DNA from: Actinomycetes bacterium
GTDB lineage: Bacteria > Actinomycetota > Actinomycetes > Actinomycetales > Actinomycetaceae
Length of the DNA: 8,876 nt
Direction: 5' to 3'
Assembly: GCA_023387755.1 (NCBI GenBank)
Contig: JAEWHO010000040.1
Coordinates: forward strand, 1-8,876
This document shows, in pieces, positions 1-5,955 of this stretch. Each line of letters begins with the position of its first letter. Positions within the stretch are counted from its first letter, which is position 1. The translations under genes were made by a program, and so were the position numbers. A model generated the notes under the pieces. That model was not told the DNA's origin, made no database searches, and saw nothing but the letters and a program-made list of their open reading frames with translations.

Positions 1-720
1 GCAGAAAATCTCCGGCAGGGCTACGGGAAGAAAACAATTATCGACTCGCTTGACCTGACGATTGGCCCCGGCGTCACCGCTCTAGTCGGCCCGAATGGAG
101 CCGGTAAAACTACCCTGCTGCGCACACTCGTAACTGAACTCTCCCCCAAGGGTGGGACGGTATCTATTGCGGGGGAACCTGTTACTGGCAAAGCATCTAT
201 CCGGCGGGCGCGCACTCATATCGGGTTTTTGCCACAAAACTTCACGGCCGACCCGGCATTTACGGTAGCCGATCTCATCCGGTACGCCGCTTGGCTGCGG
301 GAAACAGATGTTAGCGAGCAGGCGGTCAGCAAGGCGTTAGCGGCCGTTGATCTCACTGATTCCGCGCGCACCAAAATTCGCGCACTATCGGGTGGAATGC
401 GGCAGCGGGCAGCGATCGCCTGCACCATCGTTGGTGATCCCGCCATCTTGGTATTCGATGAGCCGACAGTCGGGCTCGACCCCGCTCAGCGCGTCTATTT
501 CCGGGAAGTGCTCGATCAGCAGCGGGACCGCACTGTTCTGCTCAGTACCCACCTCATTGAGGATGTGGTGGCCTCGGCGGACCGCGTCGTCGTCATTGAT
601 CACGGGGAAGTGAGGTTCGACGGTGCTCCGGCGGCCCTGGCCGACCTCGCGCCCACCACCCACACCCAAGGTATCTCCCGGGCCGAACTCGGTTTCCTCT
701 CTCTATTGGAGAGGAAATAA
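1..720 (+). CDS. ABC exporter ATP-binding protein (5' end outside window)
   Basis: This is the ATP-hydrolysing subunit of an ABC transporter; only the last 239 residues are in the window. The frame is open from base 1. Counting visible residues, it has a Walker A motif GPNGAGKTT at 30-38, a Q-loop PQN at 78-80, a signature LSGGM at 129-133, Walker B ILVFDEP ending in the catalytic Glu 154, a D-loop GLD shortly after, and a switch His in STH at 184. The LSGGMRQR signature and the short C-terminal tail resemble ATPases of ABC-2 type exporters (drug, bacteriocin or lipid export) more than importers. That is a family-level impression and the substrate is unknown. Its TAA stop overlaps the start of the next gene by one base (TAATG), so the two are very likely co-translated. 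The missing N-terminus is probably only a few residues, because Walker A normally lies 35-45 residues in. Confidence 0.9.
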   Translation, partial: AENLRQGYGKKTIIDSLDLTIGPGVTALVGPNGAGKTTLLRTLVTELSPKGGTVSIAGEPVTGKASIRRARTHIGFLPQNFTADPAFTVADLIRYAAWLRETDVSEQAVSKALAAVDLTDSARTKIRALSGGMRQRAAIACTIVGDPAILVFDEPTVGLDPAQRVYFREVLDQQRDRTVLLSTHLIEDVVASADRVVVIDHGEVRFDGAPAALADLAPTTHTQGISRAELGFLSLLERK

Positions 721-1352
721 TGATGCCCACACACCTGGGCCTCCTCCTGCGCACCCGCCGCACCCACCTGACACTAGCTGCCCTGCTGCTGTGCGCCACT
801 ATCTCGGCGCTGACCGTCTTCAGCTCGTACGGTTTGCAGGGCCGTGGCGGCGCCGTCACCCTCATCGCTTTTATCACGCCCGTTCCTGCCGCCTGTGTGG
901 TCGGTTTTGGCAGTGGCACCCGCTACCGCGATGTGGAACGGCTCGCGGGCCGGCGTCTGGCCTCATCGGTGCGTGTCTTAACGCTCGTGCTCACCGGGAT
1001 CACGCTCCTGCTCATGTTCCTCGCTCCCATCATCGCCTCAGCAAGTGTGGCCACCACGCCGGTGGAAACCGGGATCATGTTCGCCCGAGTCGCGCTGGCT
1101 TTCTGTGGGGCAGCGCTGCTGAGCACATACATCTTCGGGCACACCTACTCGTGGATCATTCCTGTGCTCTGTATCCCGCTGGTCTCCCACTACGGTTATG
1201 ACTCCGCAGGAGCGTCACTGTGGTGGAACGTGGCGGCGACGCCGGGCGGAGATCTGCCTTCCTGGATCCTCGCCGCTGGGCTCTACGCACTAGGCCTGTG
1301 CCTGCCGCTCACGGGCCAGGCACCCCTAGTAGAACGGCTCGTGGGCCACTAA
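720..1352 (+). CDS. Multi-pass membrane protein, probable permease partner of the upstream ABC ATPase
   Basis: A 210-residue hydrophobic protein with about six likely membrane segments (roughly residues 17-35, 45-63, 84-106, 121-138, 143-158 and 181-199). A short charged stretch, RYRDVERLAGRR, at about 68-79 lies on one side of the membrane. It starts within the stop codon of the ATPase gene. Two adjacent ATGs (720 and 723) are possible; the GGAGAGG ribosome binding site at 708-714 is better spaced for 723. The overlap and the membrane topology point to the transmembrane subunit of the same exporter. I see no specific family motif, so the assignment rests on context. The gene ends 51 bases before the rsmD remnant that faces it, which suggests this exporter pair was the original convergent neighbour of rsmD. 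Confidence 0.75.
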   Translation: MMPTHLGLLLRTRRTHLTLAALLLCATISALTVFSSYGLQGRGGAVTLIAFITPVPAACVVGFGSGTRYRDVERLAGRRLASSVRVLTLVLTGITLLLMFLAPIIASASVATTPVETGIMFARVALAFCGAALLSTYIFGHTYSWIIPVLCIPLVSHYGYDSAGASLWWNVAATPGGDLPSWILAAGLYALGLCLPLTGQAPLVERLVGH

Positions 1353-1403
1353 CTGTTGCCCCGCTCGCTGACCGCACATTCGAGCCGGTAGGGGCGGCCA
1401 GGC

Positions 1404-1523
1404 CTAGGCACTGGCTAACTCCCACCACACCACGGCGGTATCCCCGTAGTCCTTCCGCCGCCACACCTGCCAGCCGGGCAGTTCCTGGGGTGCGGTACGG
1501 CTGGCGCTCTCCGCAATGAGCAG
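1404..1523 (-). pseudogene. Remnant of the rsmD 3' end (C-terminal ~36 shared codons plus stop)
   Basis: Read on the minus strand, this stretch encodes LIAESASRTAPQELPGWQVW and continues to VVWWEL, then ends ASA and a TAG stop at 1406-1404. The intact rsmD at 5943-6521 ends with the same residues apart from the tail VGIS in place of ASA and one Phe-to-Leu change. Upstream of 1523 the match stops abruptly and no methyltransferase domain follows, so this is a severed gene end with no start of its own. The open frame does extend to an ATG at 1592, but those extra residues (including CELSKKLKVHFG) come from the importer's promoter region and are unlikely to be translated. Its position beside the exporter operon suggests it is the original rsmD terminus left behind when the cassette came in. 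Confidence 0.85.
1417..1519 (+). repeat. Left copy of a 103-bp direct repeat (rsmD 3' end), att-like
   Basis: This matches 5959-6061 in the same orientation at 99 of 103 positions with no gaps. The mismatches are at 1419, 1431, 1443 and 1497, opposite 5961, 5973, 5985 and 6039. All are codon third positions and silent (GAG/GAA, GTG/GTC, GGG/GGC, CGT/CGC). A weaker match extends to 1416 and to 1523. The offset between copies is 4542 bases. Confidence 0.93.
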
Positions 1524-1541
1524 GTGAGTCAATACCCCGAA

Positions 1542-1570
1542 GTGAACTTTCAATTTTTTTGACAGTTCAC
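1542..1570. promoter_or_regulatory. 29-bp inverted repeat, candidate operator upstream of the importer operon
   Basis: On the + strand the arms are GTGAACTTTCAA (1542-1553) and TTGACAGTTCAC (1559-1570), around a 5-base T loop. The 12-base arms pair at 11 of 12 positions and the outer 7 pair perfectly. A TTGACA -35-like box (1559-1564) forms the start of the right arm, so a bound repressor could block RNA polymerase. It lies 18 bases inside the left repeat edge. The T-run is in the loop and not after the stem, which argues against an intrinsic terminator. A winged-helix regulator such as the one at 5473-5931 is a plausible binder, but that is inference. Confidence 0.6.
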
Positions 1571-1633
1571 ATATCTCTCGGTAGCTTGACATGGGTAAGG
1601 CTAGGCCTGCCTTACCTCACCAGCCAATAGAAT
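1559..1633 (+). promoter_or_regulatory. Promoter region of the siderophore importer operon
   Basis: Three partial arrangements are visible. A TTGACA at 1559-1564 has TAGCTT at 1582-1587 with 17-base spacing, which would place the transcript start within the iron box. A second TTGACA at 1586-1591 directly abuts the iron box and has no good -10 at normal spacing. A strong -10-like TAGAAT at 1628-1633 lies 8 bases before the ATG at 1642, which would give a nearly leaderless transcript. I cannot decide between them. In each case the iron box would overlap the polymerase footprint. Confidence 0.5.
1594..1616. promoter_or_regulatory. DtxR/IdeR-type iron box
   Basis: The core TAAGGCTAGGCCTGCCTTA at 1596-1614 matches the actinobacterial iron-box consensus TTAGGTTAGGCTAACCTAA at 13 of 19 positions. 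Its outer arms GGTAAGGC (1594-1601) and GCCTTACC (1609-1616) are perfect inverted repeats. It lies 26-48 bases before the start codon of a siderophore-binding protein, the classical position for repression by an iron-loaded DtxR-family regulator. The regulator itself is not in this window. Under iron limitation the operon would be derepressed. Confidence 0.8.
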
Positions 1634-1641
1634 GGATAGCA

Positions 1642-2682
1642 ATGTCAAAGTTCCGAGCATGGTTTACCGCCTGCCTTGCTGCAGGCACGCTCTTACTTAG
1701 CTCATGCAGCAACTCTGCCGAGCCTCAGGGCGATTCTTCCCCCAAGACCGGTACTCAGACTAGTCAAAGCGCAGACTTCAGCCCCGTCACAATCAAACAC
1801 GCGCTCGGGACTGCCGAGATTAAAAAACAGCCCGAACGAGTGGTTACCCTCGGTCAGGGAGCCGCGGAAACAGCTATTGCGCTCGGCCACACCCCAGTCG
1901 GAATGGAGTCCTACCCCTGGGGAGCGGACGAAACCGGATACCTACCTTGGATTCACGAAGCTGTGCAAGACAAGGGTGACGAACTCCCCGAGCTTATAAC
2001 CGGCGGAACCGAACTTGATATTGAAGCGGTCGCAGCCCTCAAGCCGGACGTCATCCTGGCACCGTGGTCGGGTATCACCGAGGAGCAATACTCCCTCCTA
2101 GCAGATATTGCACCTACTGTGGCGTATCCGGAAGAACCCTGGGTGATCACGTGGGAGCAGGAAATTGAAATGGTGGCTAAAGCTCTCGGTGAGGAAAATC
2201 GATCTCAGGAACTCATTGATGAAGTGAACTCCACGTTTGCTAAGTACGCTAAGCCGGAGTACAAAGACTACACCTTTGCCTATATCTATACCGACGGTCC
2301 CGGCACACTGGGTGTCTTCTTTGAAGGTGAACAGCGCTCCTCATTCCTCTCCAAGCTTGGTTTAACCATCGACCCCGTCGTCGAAACCTTCCGAGATCAG
2401 GAAGTGCCAGGAACTGACTCCGCCCTTATCGGCCTTGAGAATGCCGATAAGCTCAAAGATACGGATGTGATTGTCACATGGTATTCCTCCTCTGAAAGCC
2501 GCAAGGAGACCGAAGGGCAAAAGCTCTATATGGAGATTCCTGCGATTAAGCGAGGTGCCGTCGTAGCAGCCGAAGATCAGTCGTTTGTTACCGCATCGTC
2601 CATCATCAACCCCCTTACTGTCCCCTGGGCGGCCGAGCGTTACATTCCACTCATCGATGCTGCAGTCAAGGCTGCTAAGTAA
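1642..2682 (+). CDS. Ferric-siderophore ABC transporter substrate-binding lipoprotein
   Basis: A 346-residue extracytoplasmic receptor that captures a ferric chelate and delivers it to the permease pair encoded downstream. The N-terminus is a lipoprotein signal: basic residues, a hydrophobic core and lipobox LSSC with Cys 22 as the lipid anchor, followed by a Ser/Gln/Thr-rich linker to about residue 47. The mature part follows the type III (FepB/FhuD/BtuF-like) binding-protein pattern: a first lobe beginning ERVVTLGQGAAETAIALG, the typical LDIEAVAALKPDVIL segment, a long linking helix around 175-205 (WEQEIEMVAKALGEENRSQE), and a second lobe ending in TVPWAAERYIPLIDAAVKA. The ATG at 1642 is chosen because it puts the signal peptide at the start; an in-frame ATG at 1591 would begin ahead of the iron box. 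The ribosome binding site is weak (GGA near 1634). The exact siderophore cannot be told. Confidence 0.93.
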   Translation: MSKFRAWFTACLAAGTLLLSSCSNSAEPQGDSSPKTGTQTSQSADFSPVTIKHALGTAEIKKQPERVVTLGQGAAETAIALGHTPVGMESYPWGADETGYLPWIHEAVQDKGDELPELITGGTELDIEAVAALKPDVILAPWSGITEEQYSLLADIAPTVAYPEEPWVITWEQEIEMVAKALGEENRSQELIDEVNSTFAKYAKPEYKDYTFAYIYTDGPGTLGVFFEGEQRSSFLSKLGLTIDPVVETFRDQEVPGTDSALIGLENADKLKDTDVIVTWYSSSESRKETEGQKLYMEIPAIKRGAVVAAEDQSFVTASSIINPLTVPWAAERYIPLIDAAVKAAK

Positions 2683-2700
2683 CCTGCCTACCGCCCAACA

Positions 2701-3720
2701 ATGATCATCCTGTCCGCTAGGGGGCGCAACACTGATCGCAGGCGCCCCCTAGCCGCGCTACTACTGCTGCTTCTACTACTGATAGGAGTGACGGTAAGTC
2801 TGCTTCTGGGTGGGAAAGACACTTCCCCCGACCAGGTGCTGGCGTATTTAACCGGGGGGCAAGCAGACCCTTATCTCCAGGCCGTCATTAACACCAGAGT
2901 GGCCCGAATTGTTATGGCACTACTGGTAGGCAGCGGCCTAGCAGTTGCCGGTGTTCTCATCCAAGCTGTAACCCATAACCCGTTAGCTGATCCCGGTCTG
3001 CTCGGAATCACAGCCGGTGCCTCTGCTGCTGTTGTTACGGTCGGGCTCCTCAGCGGATCGCTTGTCCTTGCCCATACACTATGGGCGGGAAGCGCCGGCG
3101 CCATCATCTCGACACTGATCTGTTACCTTGTGGCGACGCGCTCAACCGGCTCGCCAGTGATGACGCTACTGCTCACCGGGGCCATAATTTCCGCCATCGC
3201 CGTAGCCTATATCAACATCGTTATACTTCAATTCCCTTTTGTATTCCACCACTTTCGGTTTTGGACGGTCGGCTCTCTAGCAGGCAGAGATCTCACCTTT
3301 GCTGCTCACATCGCTCCTGTGATCGTGAGCGGGCTAGTCATTTCCCTGCTTTTTCACTCTGCATTTGACAACCTCGCATTCGGTGACGATATCGCCAGTT
3401 CCTTAGGAACAAATGTGATGACCACCCGTGCCGCTGGCATTATCCTCGCAGCCTGCTTGGCTGGAGTTGCTACCGCAGCGGCTGGCCCGATCTCGTTCAT
3501 AGGCCTGATTACTCCTCATGTGGTCCGAGCCTTAGTCGGAAACAATCATGGTTGGCTGCTCCCCCTAGCAGCCCTTGGTGGCGGAACGTTAGTTCTCTAC
3601 AGCGACATGCTGGCAAGGATCGTGGTGCGCCCAGAGGAAATCATGGTCGGTATTGTCACAGCTCTCTTGGGCGCCCCACTGCTGCTACTAGCCATACGCC
3701 GAACGAAGGCAGGGGTATGA
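2701..3720 (+). CDS. Iron-siderophore ABC transporter permease, FecCD family (first subunit)
   Basis: A 339-residue inner-membrane channel subunit with the hallmarks of BtuC/FecCD permeases. It has a basic N-terminus followed by a leucine-only run in the first membrane helix (about 20-27), the family segment HNPLADPGLLGITAGA at 92-107, the cytoplasmic coupling region AAGPISFIGLITPHVVR at 260-276 that contacts the ATPase, and a C-terminal PEEIMVGIVTALLGAPLLLL at 311-330. The length and the roughly nine to ten hydrophobic segments are normal for the family. It starts 18 bases after the stop of the binding-protein gene, in the same reading frame, and no Shine-Dalgarno sequence is visible there, so translation may depend on reinitiation. 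It should pair with the next gene product as a heterodimer. Confidence 0.93.
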   Translation: MIILSARGRNTDRRRPLAALLLLLLLLIGVTVSLLLGGKDTSPDQVLAYLTGGQADPYLQAVINTRVARIVMALLVGSGLAVAGVLIQAVTHNPLADPGLLGITAGASAAVVTVGLLSGSLVLAHTLWAGSAGAIISTLICYLVATRSTGSPVMTLLLTGAIISAIAVAYINIVILQFPFVFHHFRFWTVGSLAGRDLTFAAHIAPVIVSGLVISLLFHSAFDNLAFGDDIASSLGTNVMTTRAAGIILAACLAGVATAAAGPISFIGLITPHVVRALVGNNHGWLLPLAALGGGTLVLYSDMLARIVVRPEEIMVGIVTALLGAPLLLLAIRRTKAGV

Positions 3721-4688
3721 GAAATAAGATCGTGCCCATCTCACTTTGTTGCACTGCGATAGCTGTGCTGAGCTATCTCACTCTATTCCTCGGTGAGCTC
3801 GGGCTTGACTGGGCGGCAGTGCGTCAGTTAGGGGTCGGCCAGATTGACCCCACCACCCAGCTAGTCCTTACCCGGTTACGCGCCCCGCGTCTATTAACAG
3901 CAATTTTGGCCGGGGCTCTATTTGGAATCTCCGGTTTATTGTTCCAACACGCCACCCGTAATCCGCTCGGCAGCCCCGACGTGATCGGCATCAACGCGGG
4001 CGCTAAAGCCGGGATGGCACTGTGCGCTACCTTCCCTTTTATCCCTGACTCTCTTGCCGCTGCCGCAGGAGCATTCACGGCAACCCTGTTGGTGTTCATT
4101 GCCACAGGAAAGGGGTTCACTTCCGCAACTCGAACAATTATTGCCGGCATTGCAGTCGGTGCCTTAGCCCACGGCATCACCCAGTATGTACTGACGGCGA
4201 AACTGAGGCTCGGGGCCCATCAAGTTGCCGCCGCCTTGAGCGGTTCCCTTAATGCCAGCAGCTGGCGGGATGTCACGATCGCTGCAAGTGCTCTAATTGT
4301 CGTGATCGCTGCAGCAGTCTTAGTATCCAAGAATCTCCTGCTACTGGAATTGGGAGATGATGTTGCCGGCGGTCTGGGTGGAGCACCCACGGCTACCCGA
4401 ACGTGGACGGTGGTGATATCTGCTATAGCCGCTGCTGCGGCGGTCTCAGCTGCCGGCCCAATCAGCTTTGTAGCCCTGAGCGCCCCTCATATCGCCCGCC
4501 TATGGGGGAAAGGGCTCCCCTTGATGCTAAGCGCAGCTATCGGTTCGATTATCACCATGGCTGCAGACTTAACGGTACAACAGGTGAATGTAGTTAAGGG
4601 GTTACCTACCGGAATTATCACCCTTGGAGTAGGCGGACTTTATTTAGCCTATGTTTTATTTTCTCAACAAAGGAAGATGAAGCTATGA
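3717..4688 (+). CDS. Iron-siderophore ABC transporter permease, FecCD family (second subunit)
   Basis: A 323-residue permease and the second half of the heterodimeric channel. Family motifs are TRLRAPR at 52-58, RNPLGSPDVIGINAGA at 81-96 and the coupling segment AAGPISFVALSAPHIAR at 245-261. The C-terminal segment reads LPTGIITLGVGGLYLAYVL (296-314), with GGL where many relatives have GAP or GGP. The ATG overlaps the upstream TGA (ATGA at 3717-3720) and has a GAAGG ribosome binding site at 3705-3709, a clear case of translational coupling. The frame is open further upstream, but that part lies over the previous permease gene and starts there would break the signal-like first helix. It is about 16 residues shorter than its partner, mostly at the N-terminus. 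Confidence 0.93.
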   Translation: MRNKIVPISLCCTAIAVLSYLTLFLGELGLDWAAVRQLGVGQIDPTTQLVLTRLRAPRLLTAILAGALFGISGLLFQHATRNPLGSPDVIGINAGAKAGMALCATFPFIPDSLAAAAGAFTATLLVFIATGKGFTSATRTIIAGIAVGALAHGITQYVLTAKLRLGAHQVAAALSGSLNASSWRDVTIAASALIVVIAAAVLVSKNLLLLELGDDVAGGLGGAPTATRTWTVVISAIAAAAAVSAAGPISFVALSAPHIARLWGKGLPLMLSAAIGSIITMAADLTVQQVNVVKGLPTGIITLGVGGLYLAYVLFSQQRKMKL

Positions 4689-5452
4689 CTAATCTGTCGT
4701 TAGTTGGAGGAACTCTTTGCTATGGACAAACAGTCGTGTGCGAGAATCTCAATTTCTCGGTTAAACCGAAATGCTTTACGGCAATTCTAGGGCCGAATGG
4801 GTGCGGCAAATCAACGCTGCTACGTAGCCTTACCCGTAGCCTTCGCCCCCGAGCGGGCAGCGTTACTTTAGATGGGCAAAATATTTATCAGATCAGGCCG
4901 AAGACGTTCGCCAAACAGGTTGCTTTTCTACCGCAAAATCCACTCGTTCCCACCGGGATTACCGTACGTGACCTAGTGGCTCGCGGCCGCCACCCCTACC
5001 ACACTATTTTTCATCCCTGGTCACAGGAAGATACCTCTATCGTCGAGCAGGCTTTGGAGAAAACCTCTGTCACTGAGATTGCGACATCCGACATTGCTGA
5101 ATTGAGTGGAGGGCAGCGCCAACGCGCCTGGATAGCCATGGTTATCGCTCAAAACACTCAGTTTGTCCTCCTGGATGAGCCCACCACATTCCTAGACGTG
5201 GCCTATCAAATTGACGTTCTAGAGCTAATCAAGTCTTTGGTTAAAGACGGAATAACGGTGGTAGCCGTACTTCATGACCTTACCCAGGCAGCTCGGTACG
5301 CCGATCACGTCGTCGTCATGGATGGCGGCAGCATCCTCACTCAGGGAGCCCCAAAGGAGGTGCTAACACCCGCGTGTTTGGCCGAGGTTTTTGGAATTAA
5401 TGCCTGCTTTGTTGGAGAGCATCTAGTGATTGACGGCCGATCGAAACACTAA
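4685..5452 (+). CDS. Iron-siderophore ABC transporter ATP-binding protein
   Basis: A 255-residue cytoplasmic ATPase of the FecE/FepC type that powers ferric-siderophore import. All catalytic elements are intact: Walker A GPNGCGKST at 36-44, Q-loop Gln 84 in FLPQN, the family-typical LVARGRHPY at 97-105, signature LSGGQ at 140-144, Walker B FVLLDEP at 160-166 with catalytic Glu 165, D-loop LD at 170-171, and switch His 197 in LHDL. The RGRHPY segment is characteristic of iron-chelate ATPases and supports the substrate class. The ATG overlaps the upstream TGA by four bases (ATGA at 4685-4688), with AAAGGA at 4669-4674 as ribosome binding site. It ends 20 bases before the stop of the convergent regulator gene; no clear bidirectional terminator hairpin is visible in that gap. 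Confidence 0.96.
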   Translation: MTNLSLVGGTLCYGQTVVCENLNFSVKPKCFTAILGPNGCGKSTLLRSLTRSLRPRAGSVTLDGQNIYQIRPKTFAKQVAFLPQNPLVPTGITVRDLVARGRHPYHTIFHPWSQEDTSIVEQALEKTSVTEIATSDIAELSGGQRQRAWIAMVIAQNTQFVLLDEPTTFLDVAYQIDVLELIKSLVKDGITVVAVLHDLTQAARYADHVVVMDGGSILTQGAPKEVLTPACLAEVFGINACFVGEHLVIDGRSKH

Positions 5453-5472
5453 CGAGCTGCCATGCTTCTTAG

Positions 5473-5931
5473 CTAGCGATCGAGCCCTACCTCATGCCGC
5501 CAGCGGGCGGGTAGATCAAGTGAGACTGCCCAACGCATATAATGCTCCATATTGCGCACCCGACGCGCGGCCGGGGCGTCATGCGGAAGGGCATCTAGCA
5601 TCCGTGTGGCAATTTTCTGCTGGGCCTCGAGGAATTCCTGTTCTCGAACTAGGAAGTCTGCCCACACATCTTCACCGGCAGAATAAAAGTGGGAGCGCTC
5701 CCCCTCGTGGCGCGTCATATGAACCATCCCTGCACGTATCAGCGCCCGAATGTGCATGGAAACAGACCCCCGCGAAATATCGAGTTCCTCACTCAATTCA
5801 CCGGCAGTGACGCGCTGGGTTTCATCCAACAATAAATAGGCCATAATCTGCCCTTGCATGCGCGGTATGCCGCGCTTCTGCCATACATCAGCAAAGGAAT
5901 CAATGAATTCTTTGCGGGTCTTCTCCTCCAT
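5473..5931 (-). CDS. GbsR/MarR-like winged-helix transcriptional regulator
   Basis: A 152-residue DNA-binding protein. The N-terminal FIDSFADVWQKRGIPRMQGQ (9-28) followed by IMAYLLLDE is the pattern of the GbsR branch of MarR-like regulators. A helix-turn-helix follows: TAGELSEEL at 42-50 and the recognition helix SRGSVSMHIRALIRAG at 53-68, then a wing (70-84) and a long helical tail (86-137) suited to dimerisation. Start: the ATG at 5931 is chosen because the family pattern begins there. The frame stays open upstream, but that stretch lies inside rsmD and looks like shadow sequence. No good Shine-Dalgarno is visible, so it may be leaderless or be translated after rsmD, whose stop is 11 bases away. 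It converges on the importer operon and lies inside the repeat-bounded cassette, so control of the importer is a reasonable inference. The effector is unknown. Confidence 0.85.
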   Translation of the reverse strand: MEEKTRKEFIDSFADVWQKRGIPRMQGQIMAYLLLDETQRVTAGELSEELDISRGSVSMHIRALIRAGMVHMTRHEGERSHFYSAGEDVWADFLVREQEFLEAQQKIATRMLDALPHDAPAARRVRNMEHYMRWAVSLDLPARWRHEVGLDR

Positions 5932-5933
5932 AG

Positions 5934-5955
5934 TGGAATAGTTTATGAGATTCCA
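5934..5955. promoter_or_regulatory. Inverted repeat at the regulator start, candidate autoregulatory operator
   Basis: TGGAAT (5934-5939) and ATTCCA (5950-5955) are perfect 6-base arms with a 10-base spacer. The dyad begins three bases upstream of the regulator's ATG and spans the rsmD stop codon at 5943-5945. The arms differ from those of the 1542-1570 dyad, so a single protein reading both sites is not obvious. A 6-base match could also be chance. Confidence 0.4.

Noticed and set aside
1383..1416. Hairpin (AGCCGGT with ACTGGCT) as a bidirectional terminator after the exporter
   Set aside because: The 7-base stem needs a G-U pair and has a 20-base loop, and there is no T-run after it in either direction.
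1404..1592. A separate 62-residue minus-strand gene
   Set aside because: Its C-terminal half is the rsmD end and its N-terminal half is importer promoter DNA read backwards. It has no ribosome binding site.
1591..1641. Upstream ATG at 1591 as start of the siderophore-binding protein
   Set aside because: It would put 17 polar residues ahead of a clear lipoprotein signal peptide, and the coding sequence would run through the iron box and the -10-like element.
5453..5530. Possible terminator between the importer ATPase and the regulator
   Set aside because: The only hairpin nearby (CCGCC/GGCGG near 5497-5512) is inside the regulator's coding sequence and is not followed by a T-run.
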